DNA of 64,000 nt from Arthrobacter sp. D5-1 (GTDB lineage Bacteria; Actinomycetota; Actinomycetes; Actinomycetales; Micrococcaceae). The stretch is from the NCBI RefSeq assembly GCF_017357425.1, contig NZ_CP014571.1, forward strand, positions 3,906,001 to 3,970,000, read 5' to 3'. The translations under genes were made by a program, and so were the position numbers. Below are positions 50,287 through 59,000 of this stretch, piece by piece (within the stretch, counting starts at the first letter, position 1; each line of letters opens with the position of its first letter). The notes under the pieces are model-generated. The model ran no database searches. It worked only from the letters and a program-made list of their open reading frames with translations, and had not been told where the DNA came from.

Positions 50287-50972
50287 TGAACACCATCATT
50301 CTTATCGCGGCAGATTTGGCCGCCATCGCCATTCTGACGCTCGCTCTCTACCTCCGCCGGCACCGGCGCCGCGACCTGGTGGTGTCCTACTTGGGCATGA
50401 ACGTTGGCGTCCTGGCCGTGGCAACGGCGTTGTCCGGATCAGCTGCCGGTGTTGGCTTGGGACTTGGCCTGTTCGGAGTGCTGTCGATCATCCGGCTCCG
50501 GTCCACGGAACTCGCCCAGCACGAGGTGGCCTACTACTTCTCAGCCCTGGCCCTGGGCCTGATCGCGGGTATCGGCGTGGAACCGCTCTGGCTGACCCTG
50601 TCCCTCATGGCGCTGGTGCTCCTGGTGATGTTCGTCGGCGACAACCCACGGGTCCTGCCGGCCTACCGTCACCAGACCGTAGTCCTGGACCGCGCCATCA
50701 ACAACGAGCCCGAGCTCTACGCCCGGCTGGAGGAGGTTCTCGACGGCACGGTCCATTCGGCCACCATCCAGGAGTTGGACATGGTCAACGACAAGACGAT
50801 CGTGGACGTCCGTTACGCAGTCCACCCCCAGCAGCAGCCACAACCCCCACAGCTTGGTTTCAACCAGCCTGCCGGCGCCCTCTCGCCCGCACCTCAGGAA
50901 CTGCCCGCGCAGCCCGGGCCGGCAGCGGAGCACACCCAGCAGTCCGTGCCCACCTCGGCTGGTGTAGCGTGA
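50286..50972 (+). CDS. DUF4956 membrane protein
   Basis: A 228-residue protein with ~4 membrane helices in the first 125 residues (ADLAAIAILTLALYL; MNVGVLAVATALSGSAAG), the block FGVLSIIRLRSTELAQHEVAYYF near 63-85, and a soluble C-terminal domain (residues ~135-180) with a Pro/Gln-rich tail. The family is known to be next to VTC-domain polyphosphate polymerases in many bacteria; its activity is not defined. Coupled to both neighbours by overlaps of 1 and 4 bp. Confidence 0.85.
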   Translation: MNTIILIAADLAAIAILTLALYLRRHRRRDLVVSYLGMNVGVLAVATALSGSAAGVGLGLGLFGVLSIIRLRSTELAQHEVAYYFSALALGLIAGIGVEPLWLTLSLMALVLLVMFVGDNPRVLPAYRHQTVVLDRAINNEPELYARLEEVLDGTVHSATIQELDMVNDKTIVDVRYAVHPQQQPQPPQLGFNQPAGALSPAPQELPAQPGPAAEHTQQSVPTSAGVA

Positions 50973-51757
50973 GCCGCGTCGATGCCGCACCGATCATGCC
51001 GCAGCTGGGCGGCCTGCCCGCCGTCGGACTTGAAGAACTCACCACGGAAGCCGCACTGCTGACCCGGGTCGACCGAAAGTACCTGGTTCCGTCGGCGACG
51101 GCCCGCCAGATCCTGAGCACGTTCAGCACAGAGGCCCGGGTCCTGGAAATGGACGGGAAACGCACCTTCGCCTACGACTCCGTCTACTTCGACACCCCGG
51201 GATTGGACAGTTACCTTCTGGCCGCCCATGGACGGCGCCGCCGGTTCAAGATCCGTACGCGGACCTACCTCGACAGTGCGGTCAGCTTCCTGGAAGTGAA
51301 GACCGAAGGCGCCCGGGAGGCAACGGTCAAGGAACGGATTCCGTACGAGGTGTGCGACCGGGACCGGCTGACCGCGGAAGGCCTGGCCTACGTGAACGAG
51401 ACCTTGGCCGCCACGATTGGAGATGTCACCTTCAGCCCCTTGGAGCCCGTCCTTTCCACACGATACGACCGCACCACCTTGTTCCTCCCCGGGTCCGGCA
51501 GCCGCGCGACCATCGACAACGACGTCACGTGGCAGAGCCCCTACGGCCAACCATGGGTGCTGGACAACGCCGTGGTGGTCGAGACGAAATCCGGCTCCGC
51601 CCCCGGCCCTTTGGACAGGCATTTGTGGGCGCACGGCGTCCGGCCGTGCCGCATCTCGAAGTTCGCCACCGGGATGGCTGCGCTCCACCCGGAGCTCCCT
51701 GCCAACCGCTGGAACCAGACCCTTCGGCGCAGGTTGCCCCTGACCCCCCTCCACTGA
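50969..51757 (+). CDS. VTC-domain polyphosphate polymerase
   Basis: A 262-residue VTC tunnel-fold protein; the GTG at 50969 overlaps the upstream stop (GTGA). All basic tunnel blocks are present: RVDRKYLV (33-40), RRRFKIRTR (near 89-98), FLEVKTEGAREATVKER (107-123), STRYDRTTLF and VVETKSG. In eukaryotes Vtc4 makes polyphosphate from ATP at the membrane; bacterial homologs are only partly characterised. Here it lies between a DUF4956 membrane protein and a DUF4353 lipoprotein. Polymerase activity is inferred from the intact tunnel residues. Confidence 0.85.
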   Translation: MSRVDAAPIMPQLGGLPAVGLEELTTEAALLTRVDRKYLVPSATARQILSTFSTEARVLEMDGKRTFAYDSVYFDTPGLDSYLLAAHGRRRRFKIRTRTYLDSAVSFLEVKTEGAREATVKERIPYEVCDRDRLTAEGLAYVNETLAATIGDVTFSPLEPVLSTRYDRTTLFLPGSGSRATIDNDVTWQSPYGQPWVLDNAVVVETKSGSAPGPLDRHLWAHGVRPCRISKFATGMAALHPELPANRWNQTLRRRLPLTPLH

Positions 51758-51787
51758 CCTTCCCTCCACAGACTAAGGAATCCCACC

Positions 51788-53398
51788 ATGCGCTCCTTCC
51801 GCACGTCCCTTTCCGTTGCCGCCGTCGCCCTGGCCATCTCCCTGGCCGGGTGCTCCACGGCCGCCACCAACTCCACCTCCACAGGCACCACCGGTACTTC
51901 CACCACGACAACAACCACCCAGCAGGCAGTCACCGCCGCCACCATCGAGGAAGACACCCACTACGACAGCGACGACCTCAACTGGGATACCGCTGCTGAA
52001 GTGGCAATCAGCCTGGCCGACGGCGGCAGCAAAGTGACGTCGTCGTCGTCCACCGGCGTGGCGGTAGACGGCAACACCATCACGATCAGCGCAGCCGGAA
52101 CGTACCGCCTCAGCGGCTCGCTGACGGACGGCCGGATCGAGGTGGCTGCCAGCGATTCGGACACCGTGCGCATCATTCTGGATGGAGTCGAACTGGGCAA
52201 CTCCGGCGGTTCGCCGTTCGTGGTGCAGAGCGCCGACGAAGCAATCGTGTACCTGGAAGAGAGCAGTACCAACGCGTTGACCGACGCCGCCACGTACACA
52301 GACCAAGGCGACGACGCCCCCAACGCTGCGCTTTACTCCATGGCGGACCTGACCATCGCAGGAACCGGATCCCTCAGCGTCAACGGCAAGTTCAACGACG
52401 GCATTGTTTCCAAGGACGGACTGGTGATGGCCGCCGGCAAGGTCACTGTGGACGCCGTGGACGATGGAATCCGTGGCAAGGACTACACGGTCCTGCTGGA
52501 CGGCGCCTACCAAGTCACAGCCGGCGGGGACGGCGTCAAGGCCGACAACGAAATGGACGAAGGCCGGGGCTGGCTGCTCGTCAGCGGCGGCTCACTGACG
52601 GTCAACGCCGGCGACGACGGCGTAAAAGCCTTCAACACCCTCACGGTTTCGGGCGGGACGGTCACTGTGGCCGAATCGGAAGAAGGACTCGAAGCGCAGC
52701 ACATCGCCATCTCCGGCGGCGATGTCACCGTCACCTCACACGACGACGGCGTGAACGCCTCGGGAAGTTCGTCCACATCAGCGGATGCCGGTGCGGGGGA
52801 CGCCGGTGCCGCCGCCGGCGGGATGGGTGGACCCGGCGGTGGCGGCATAGGCGGTGAGTCTGCCGCCGGGGATTACACCGTGGACGTTTCGGGTGGAACA
52901 CTGACCATCAATTCCGACGGAGACGGGCTGGATTCCAACGGCAGCGCCACGATCTCCGGCGGCACCGTGGTGGTCAACGGCCCCACCAACGACGGCAACG
53001 GCGCACTCGATGTGAACGGCGAACTGGTAGTCACCGGCGGAACCGTGGCAGCAGCAGGAAGCGCCGGAATGGCAGTCACCCCGGGGACCTCGTCCACGCA
53101 GTCGGGCGTACAGCTGACCTTCAATTCCTCGGTTGCCGCCGGCACTCCGGTGCACATCGTTGACCCGTCCGGGGCTGTGATTGCCACGTTCGTGACCACT
53201 AAGTCCATTGCGTCCTTGGTGTTGTCCTCCGCAGCGATCACCGCTGGGGAAAGCTACACGGTGTACACGGGTGGCACCGCAGATACGAAAGCGGGTCTGA
53301 CCACGGGATCCATTGAGGGTGCTGAGGAACAGGGAACCGTCACCGCTGGGCAGTACACCCAGGCCCAGGGGCCCGGGGGTGGTGGCGGCCGCCGCTAG
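51788..53398 (+). CDS. DUF4353 carbohydrate-binding lipoprotein
   Basis: A 536-residue surface lipoprotein: signal ISLAGC with C22 as the lipidated residue, a Thr/Ser-rich linker, then repetitive parallel-beta-helix-like sequence (SADEAIVYLEESSTN; FNDGIVSKDGLVMAAGKVTVDAVDDGIRGKD; SGGSLTVNAGDDGVKAFNTL). Repeated GGDV/GDDGV turns suggest a solenoid. The C-terminus ends with a Gly/Arg tail GPGGGGGRR. Family members occur near VTC/DUF4956 clusters. Gap of 30 bp to VTC; last gene of the operon before a hairpin. Confidence 0.8.
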   Translation: MRSFRTSLSVAAVALAISLAGCSTAATNSTSTGTTGTSTTTTTTQQAVTAATIEEDTHYDSDDLNWDTAAEVAISLADGGSKVTSSSSTGVAVDGNTITISAAGTYRLSGSLTDGRIEVAASDSDTVRIILDGVELGNSGGSPFVVQSADEAIVYLEESSTNALTDAATYTDQGDDAPNAALYSMADLTIAGTGSLSVNGKFNDGIVSKDGLVMAAGKVTVDAVDDGIRGKDYTVLLDGAYQVTAGGDGVKADNEMDEGRGWLLVSGGSLTVNAGDDGVKAFNTLTVSGGTVTVAESEEGLEAQHIAISGGDVTVTSHDDGVNASGSSSTSADAGAGDAGAAAGGMGGPGGGGIGGESAAGDYTVDVSGGTLTINSDGDGLDSNGSATISGGTVVVNGPTNDGNGALDVNGELVVTGGTVAAAGSAGMAVTPGTSSTQSGVQLTFNSSVAAGTPVHIVDPSGAVIATFVTTKSIASLVLSSAAITAGESYTVYTGGTADTKAGLTTGSIEGAEEQGTVTAGQYTQAQGPGGGGGRR

Positions 53399-53423
53399 AT
53401 CCGCCGTTGGTCCGACGCAAGGA

Positions 53424-53449
53424 GCGGGCAGGGTACCGGTCCTGCCCGC
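53424..53449 (+). terminator. Hairpin after the DUF4353 gene
   Basis: GCGGGCAGG (53424-53432) with CCTGCCCGC (53441-53449). GC-rich stem without a strong T-run; a plausible operon end. Confidence 0.65.
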
Positions 53450-53811
53450 CCCTTCGCGTGTTTACGATGGCATACTACGTTGCGTTCGGGGCTCGGATAC
53501 TCGGCGGGTCCTTGGTGAGGCCCCGTGGTCATGACAGCGAGGCTTCCTGACGTCTGTTGATGCTTTTTAGCCTCAAAATCAACCTTTTTCGAGTGTATTC
53601 CGACCCTTACCCGTCTGGAAAAGCTCGGGAAGCCACGGCCCACTCTCCGCGTTGAGCTCACGGTCACATTCTGTTTACACGCCAACCATGGCCTTTTGGT
53701 ATCCCAAAGTGTAATCTCCATCACATTCCCTCATGTGATATTCGCATTCCGCATGACGGAACCATTCGCGTGGCAATGAATGAACCTTCAGAGCTCAGAT
53801 AGGAGCGCACT
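53450..53811. other. 360-bp gap upstream of the MFS carrier with an operator
   Basis: Holds TTCCGCATGACGGAA at 53747-53761 (51 bp ahead of the MFS start) and two imperfect hairpins around 53490-53575 (GGGGC..GCCCC and GAGGCT..AGCCTC). No gene and no riboswitch motif recognised. Confidence 0.5.
53747..53761. promoter_or_regulatory. TTCC-N7-GGAA palindrome upstream of the MFS carrier
   Basis: TTCCGCATGACGGAA, close to the complement of the NCS1 site (TTCCGCATTGTGGAA). It is the third transporter with the same 15-bp pattern in this window. Confidence 0.55.
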
Positions 53812-55251
53812 GTGGAAAAAGACCTTGCCCAGGAGGCTGCAAAACCGCGGACCGGATCCCTGGCCAAACAAATCGAAGGCGCGTATCAGCGGATCGGGGT
53901 GACCGGCGCCCACCGCCAGATCGTCTTCATGATCCTGTTGGGCGTCTTCTTCGACGCCCTCGAACAAAATGCCGTGGGCATTACCGGCCCCATCCTCCGT
54001 CAGTCCTGGGGATTGGGTGCCACCGAAATCGGTTTGCTGAACACAATGACGTTTACGGCAACCGCACTCGGACGGCTGGCAACGGGCCTCATTGTCGACA
54101 AATACGGCCGGCGGCACATGCTGGTCATCAACCTCATCATCTTCGCCGGTGGCTCATTGCTGTGCGCCGTGGCTCCCAACTACCCCATCCTCGCAGCAGG
54201 CCGCTTCGTAGTAGGCTTCGGGCTCGGCGGTGAAATCGCTGTTGCCGTGATCATGATGGCTGAATTCTTCGCAGCCAAACACCGCGGCACTGCCGTAGGA
54301 CTCATCAACGTTACAGCTGCAGGTCTGGGCAATATGTTGGCCCCGGCATTCGGCATCCTGGTCTTCACGCTCTTCGATGGCCCCGACAAATGGCGCTGGG
54401 TGTTCGGCCTGTTGTTCATCCCCGCCCTTCTGGTGATGTTCTTCCGGCGCTTCGTTCCCGAAACGCCCCGGTTCCTGGCCTCGCAGGGAAAGATCGACGA
54501 AGCCAACCTCGTCATCACCCGGCTGGCACGCAACAAACTCTCCGGCCCCATCACCGATCCCGAAACCTACATCACCGCAGTCCCCGACCCCGTCGTGGCC
54601 AAGTCCTCCGGGCACTGGAAGGATGCACTCCGCGGCAAGCTCCTCAAGCGCACCGTCCTGCTGTGCATCGCCGTCTGCATGTCCTATGCCGCCCAGATTT
54701 CGATGCTCACTCTGATGCCAACCATCCTGGTTTCGCGGGGATATGCCGTGAACACCAGCCTCTGGTTCACCCTGATCATGCAGTCCGGTTCGTTGCTGGG
54801 CGCCTGTACCGCCGCCTACCTTGCAAGCAGGTTGCCCCGTAAGAAGGTCCTGACCGCCGCAGCGATACTGGGTTGCCTGTCCGGGCTGTCCATGGCGTTC
54901 CTGGCCAGCGACATCGTTCTCATTGTCATCTTCGGGGTTCTGTTCAACTTCTCCGTCATCATCCTGAACACCACCATTTGGCTGTTCGCGCCGGAGCTGT
55001 ATCCAACACGCACCCGCGGCTTCGGAACCTCGATCATCCTTGCAGCGGGTTCCCTTTCCGGCGGCTTGTTCCCGCTCATCTCGGGAGCCGTGTTCGACTC
55101 CGCCGGGCTGCCCGGCATGTTCACCACGCTGGCCGTGCTGTTCATTGTTCTGGCCATCGTGGTCCAATTCCCGCCGGAAACCTTCAACAAGCCATTGGAA
55201 GAAGACGCTGAACCCAGCGGCGACGAGGAAGCTGCGATCTATGGACACTAA
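53812..55251 (+). CDS. MFS transporter (metabolite:proton symporter type)
   Basis: A 479-residue, 12-helix carrier. GTG start 53812 with AGGAG 6 bp ahead. The MFS signature between helices 2 and 3 reads GLIVDKYGRRHML near 104-116, and helices 4-5 show RFVVGFGLGGEIAV near 132-145 and the RGTAVG motif. The pattern fits sugar/aromatic-acid or hydantoin-type acid porters; substrate cannot be read. Its end overlaps the start of a racemase-like gene by 11 bp, and its promoter carries a TTCC-N7-GGAA site. Confidence 0.88.
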   Translation: MEKDLAQEAAKPRTGSLAKQIEGAYQRIGVTGAHRQIVFMILLGVFFDALEQNAVGITGPILRQSWGLGATEIGLLNTMTFTATALGRLATGLIVDKYGRRHMLVINLIIFAGGSLLCAVAPNYPILAAGRFVVGFGLGGEIAVAVIMMAEFFAAKHRGTAVGLINVTAAGLGNMLAPAFGILVFTLFDGPDKWRWVFGLLFIPALLVMFFRRFVPETPRFLASQGKIDEANLVITRLARNKLSGPITDPETYITAVPDPVVAKSSGHWKDALRGKLLKRTVLLCIAVCMSYAAQISMLTLMPTILVSRGYAVNTSLWFTLIMQSGSLLGACTAAYLASRLPRKKVLTAAAILGCLSGLSMAFLASDIVLIVIFGVLFNFSVIILNTTIWLFAPELYPTRTRGFGTSIILAAGSLSGGLFPLISGAVFDSAGLPGMFTTLAVLFIVLAIVVQFPPETFNKPLEEDAEPSGDEEAAIYGH

Positions 55252-55963
55252 CGTTGCCGGTACCGACGGAAAGCTCCAACCCACCACCGTTCTGCTGGTC
55301 AATCCCAACACCAACCGTGGCACCACCGCCATGATGGTGGACCTGGCCACGGAGACCTTGGCACCACAGGGCTTCCACGTAGTGGGCATCACGGCAGCCG
55401 CCGGACCGTCCATGATCGTGGACCCGGTGTCCTTGGCGGAGTCTGAGGTGCACGTCCGCGAGGCAGTGCACGGCTATCTTTCAGGGCCCGACGGCGAAAG
55501 GGTCACCGCGGTGATCATCGCGGCGATCGGTGATCCGGGGCGGGCCCGGTTGGACGCCGAACTGGGCATTCCGGTGATCGGCATTGGACAAGGCTCCGTC
55601 CATGCCGCGGCCCATGGCCCCGACGGTTCGACCCGGCGCTTCGGTATGGCAACAAGCACGCCCTTGCTGGTGGATGCCTTGGCCAAACTGGTGGCGGACC
55701 ACGGGTTCCAGGAGCACTTCACTGGCGTGCGACTGACGCAGTCGGAGCCCTTGGCGTTGGCCGCAGACCCTGAATGGCAGTTCCAGGAGTTGGCCCAGGC
55801 GGTCGCATCGGCCACGGAGGCTGACCGTGCCGAGGCCGTCATCATCGCCGGGGGCCCGCTCAGTGCCACCGCCCGACGGCTGGCCGGAGTGACCGCCGTC
55901 GACATCATCCAGCCGATCCCCAGCGCCTGCCAGCTGGTGGTCACCGCCCTGCGTCAGGAATAG
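55241..55963 (+). CDS. Asp/Glu/hydantoin racemase-fold protein lacking both catalytic cysteines
   Basis: A 240-residue protein of the hydantoin-racemase branch, from ATG 55241 (GAGGA ~10 bp upstream), overlapping the MFS gene. It begins TTVLLVNPNTNRGTTAMMVD as these enzymes do. At the first cysteine position (normally ACFGDPG) it has AAIGDPG, and at the second (normally LGCAGM) it has IAGGPLS. So neither catalytic thiol is present. It may use other acid-base residues, be a lyase, or bind without catalysis. The MFS plus racemase-fold arrangement parallels the NCS1 plus racemase-like pair at 6.5-8.9 kb. A strong terminator follows. Confidence 0.75.
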   Translation: MDTNVAGTDGKLQPTTVLLVNPNTNRGTTAMMVDLATETLAPQGFHVVGITAAAGPSMIVDPVSLAESEVHVREAVHGYLSGPDGERVTAVIIAAIGDPGRARLDAELGIPVIGIGQGSVHAAAHGPDGSTRRFGMATSTPLLVDALAKLVADHGFQEHFTGVRLTQSEPLALAADPEWQFQELAQAVASATEADRAEAVIIAGGPLSATARRLAGVTAVDIIQPIPSACQLVVTALRQE

Positions 55964-55969
55964 TAGCCC

Positions 55970-56007
55970 GCGCCCGACGACGGCACCCGCCTGCCGTCGT
56001 CGGGCGC
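55970..56007 (+). terminator. Strong intrinsic hairpin after the racemase-like gene
   Basis: Perfect 16-bp stem: GCGCCCGACGACGGCA (55970-55985) with complement 55992-56007; loop 6 nt. Begins 7 bp after the stop codon. Confidence 0.85.
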
Positions 56008-56194
56008 TTCCAACCGACCCACCACGCACGAGGCATGACTCCTGCAAGCCTCCCCCACAAACTTGATGCGAACTTGAGCCAAACGAAAAGGTTCCTTGAT
56101 ATAGCGGCGCCACGCTGGAATCAGTCGGAACACCAATACCGAGGGGTTTCGGCAACGAATCTCAAGTATGAAAGACATCGATGTGGGGGACGCA

Positions 56195-56668
56195 ATGGAG
56201 CAGTCATCAGCACTCAGTGAGGTAGTTGCCGTTAAGGGCATCATCCAGGATCAACACCCCGTGGATTTTTACGCGCTGGGCGTCGCTGGATGCATCGACC
56301 GACTCGCCGCGCCGCTCCGACGCACCGGCGTCACCGTGCACTGGCACACCCCGCATCATGGCATCGAGATCTCATCGAAAGCCGCCGCCCTCCTTTATCA
56401 CGTGGCGCAGGAAACCTTCAGCAACACCCTCAATTACGCCGGCGCCAGCGAGCTCACCGTCCGCCTCAACGCCGTCTACCACGGCATCCAGCTGACCATC
56501 ACGGACGACGGCGCCGGTTTTGAAATCCACGCCTCGCCCAGCGGCCGGCGGCACGGTTTTGGCTTGCTGCTGATGTCCATCGCAGTGCACGACGCCGGCG
56601 GGACAGTAGACATCGACTCCGCACTCGGGCGGGGCACCAGCGTCAGGGTCACGCTGCCGCTGGATTGA
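56195..56668 (+). CDS. Orphan HATPase_c-domain protein (sensor-kinase C-terminus without DHp)
   Basis: Probably starts at ATG 56195 (GGGGGA upstream) or ATG 56168 and encodes 157-166 residues. It contains only the ATP-binding half of a NarL-type histidine kinase: N-box-like ETFSNTLNYAGA near residue 78-89 (numbered from 56195), D-box DDGAGFE near 110, G-box GFGLLLM near 128 and GRGTSVRVTLPLD at the end. The conserved N is kept. There is no phospho-accepting His domain, sensor or partner response regulator nearby. It could be a truncated kinase or an anti-sigma-like ATPase. Confidence 0.78.
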   Translation: MEQSSALSEVVAVKGIIQDQHPVDFYALGVAGCIDRLAAPLRRTGVTVHWHTPHHGIEISSKAAALLYHVAQETFSNTLNYAGASELTVRLNAVYHGIQLTITDDGAGFEIHASPSGRRHGFGLLLMSIAVHDAGGTVDIDSALGRGTSVRVTLPLD

Positions 56669-56774
56669 GTCCGATTTGCGACCTTATTTGGGCTCCCAGC
56701 CATTTCCCAACCGCATTGCCGGACGTATTCTGTAGCTACTTTTCAGCCTGACATCCCGACGGAATGGCACGAAA

Positions 56775-58970
56775 ATGGCGCGCAACAAGGGTCCAAAGAT
56801 CGGTCTCGGCAAGGTCCTCCTGAGGGTCTTCGGTTACTTCCTGGTAAGTATCCTCTGCGGAGTGTTGATCTCCGGGTTGGTGGTCCCCGTGGTGGCCTTC
56901 ACCAGCACCACCGTGGGCGGGTCGATCGGCTTCTATGAGGACCTGCCGAGCGAGCTGAACGTCGATTCCCCCTCCCTTTCCAGCACTATGGTCTCCGCAG
57001 ACGGCCAACACATCGCCACGTTCTACGCAGAAAACCGGGTCAAGGTTCCCTTGGAGGAGATGTCGCCGTTCATCCGGGAAGCCATCGTGGCCATCGAAGA
57101 CAGCCGCTTTTACGATCACGCCGGCGTAGACGCGCAAGGCATCATCCGGGCGTTGAGTTCCAACCTGACAAAAGGGACACGGCAAGGGGCATCCACGCTG
57201 ACCCAGCAATACGTCACCAACGTGCTCAACGAGTCGCGGCTGTCCGAGGGGCGTCCTGAAGACGTGGTGCTCAGCGGCCAGAAAACCATGGGAGACAAAC
57301 TCCGTGAGGTCAAACTCGCCCTCGAGCTGGAGAAGCGGTTCAACAAGGAACAGATCCTTGAGGGCTACCTGAACATCGTGTTCTTCAACCGGGACGCCTA
57401 CGGCATTGAAGCCGCATCGCGATACTTCTTCAGCACCTCCGCGAAGGACCTGACCCTTCCACAGGCCGCGCTCCTTGCCGGCCTGGTCAATGGGCCCAGC
57501 ATTTACGACCCCACCGTGGACCCGGATGCAGCGTTGAGCCGGCGCAACCTCGTCCTGGACCGGATGCTGGAACAGGGCATGATCACGGCAGTAGACCACG
57601 GCGTGGCAGTGGCAACACCCATAGGGCTGAACATCACGCCTTCCCGGCAGGGGTGCGCGGGGGCAGCTATAGCCACCTACTTCTGTGACTACGTCTCCCA
57701 CCTGATCCTCAACGACGAGACGTATGGTTCCACCGTTAACGAGCGCGAACGCCTGCTCTACCGGGGCGGCCTCACTATCACCACCACCTTGGACAGCAGG
57801 CTCCAAGCAGTTGCCCAGGCCCAAGTGGACGCCTCGGCCGGGGACAACCCGGACAAGTGGGGCGCGGCCATGACCACAGTGCAGCCCGGCACCGGAAAGA
57901 TCCTGTCGATGGCCCAAAACACGGTCTTCGTGCCGCAGGAAGGAAAATACGATACCCAGCTGAACTTCAACGTGGACGCCAAGGACGAGAACGGATACGA
58001 CCTCAACGGCGCCGGCGGGTTCCAGCCGGGGTCCACCATGAAACCGTTCATTTACGCCGAGTGGCTCAACCAAGGCAAGCACCCCACCGCCGTGGTTGAC
58101 GCCTCACGCAGGGTCTACCCCGTGGGGTTCCCGTGGCGTTCCAGCTGCGGAAGGGTGTTGGGCGGCTACAGCTCCGCCCAGAAGGCACAGAACCTGGGGG
58201 CCGACGACGACCTGCAAAACAACGATCCGGGCTATTACCGCGCCATGCCTATCAACTACGGCCTCTACAACTCCATCAACACGGCCACTTTCGCTACCGC
58301 AGCCCAGTTGGATTTCTGCGGCATCCAGAAAATGGTGGATACGGTGGGCCTGCACAGCGGGCTCGACAACGCTCCGGTGAACATGCACCAGATCGGCAAT
58401 CTGCTTGGCTCCATCGGCGTTGCGCCACTGGTCCTGGCGAGCGCCTACGCAACCTTCGCCAATGACGGCACGTACTGCGCCCCCATCGCGATTACTGAGA
58501 TCAGCGATGCCCAGGGCCGCCAGTTCGAAGCCCAAACACCCCAATGCCGGGAGGCGGTGAAACCAGCGGTGGCCCGTGGTGTTAATGCCGTCCTGCAGGA
58601 TGTACTCAAGATGGGCTCCGGTGTGTGGATCGAGCCCAAGGTCCACACCAAGGTTCCCGTGGCTGCCAAGACCGGCACGTCCAACAACAACGGGGCCACG
58701 TGGGTGGCCGGCTACACCACCTCTCTTTCCACGGCGTCGTTCTTCGGCGATACGACGGCTGGACAGCAGCGGGCCGGGCAGAACGTCACCATCAACGGAA
58801 AGTTCTACAAATCCCTGGACGGCTACATGATCGCTGGACCCCAATGGGCCAACTACATGGTGGAAGCCACTGCCCTTTACCCCAGCGGACCCTTCGCAGC
58901 ACCTGCTCCCCCACCGGCTCCGGCACCCGTCACCACGGTGCCCGCGGTTCCGCGGTTGACGGGACGGTAG
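56775..58970 (+). CDS. Class A penicillin-binding protein (transglycosylase/transpeptidase)
   Basis: Bifunctional cell-wall synthase of 731 residues. One N-terminal membrane segment (~15-42), then a GT51 domain with the catalytic Glu in EDSRFYDHAG (108-117) and QGASTLTQQ (137-145), and a transpeptidase domain with S420-T-M-K423, S500-I-N502 and K632-T-G634. The C-terminus is Pro/Ala rich (APAPPPAPAPVTTVP). All key residues are present. Monocistronic, with its promoter in the 106-bp gap behind the HATPase gene. Confidence 0.95.
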   Translation: MARNKGPKIGLGKVLLRVFGYFLVSILCGVLISGLVVPVVAFTSTTVGGSIGFYEDLPSELNVDSPSLSSTMVSADGQHIATFYAENRVKVPLEEMSPFIREAIVAIEDSRFYDHAGVDAQGIIRALSSNLTKGTRQGASTLTQQYVTNVLNESRLSEGRPEDVVLSGQKTMGDKLREVKLALELEKRFNKEQILEGYLNIVFFNRDAYGIEAASRYFFSTSAKDLTLPQAALLAGLVNGPSIYDPTVDPDAALSRRNLVLDRMLEQGMITAVDHGVAVATPIGLNITPSRQGCAGAAIATYFCDYVSHLILNDETYGSTVNERERLLYRGGLTITTTLDSRLQAVAQAQVDASAGDNPDKWGAAMTTVQPGTGKILSMAQNTVFVPQEGKYDTQLNFNVDAKDENGYDLNGAGGFQPGSTMKPFIYAEWLNQGKHPTAVVDASRRVYPVGFPWRSSCGRVLGGYSSAQKAQNLGADDDLQNNDPGYYRAMPINYGLYNSINTATFATAAQLDFCGIQKMVDTVGLHSGLDNAPVNMHQIGNLLGSIGVAPLVLASAYATFANDGTYCAPIAITEISDAQGRQFEAQTPQCREAVKPAVARGVNAVLQDVLKMGSGVWIEPKVHTKVPVAAKTGTSNNNGATWVAGYTTSLSTASFFGDTTAGQQRAGQNVTINGKFYKSLDGYMIAGPQWANYMVEATALYPSGPFAAPAPPPAPAPVTTVPAVPRLTGR

Positions 58971-59000
58971 CTGGAGCCCTGCGTTGCCGGCAGTTCCGGG

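Noticed and set aside
50249..50968. Long N-terminal extension of the VTC protein overlapping DUF4956
   Set aside because: The 240 extra residues are His/Arg/Pro-rich shadow sequence of DUF4956; GTG 50969 with GTGA overlap is the natural start.
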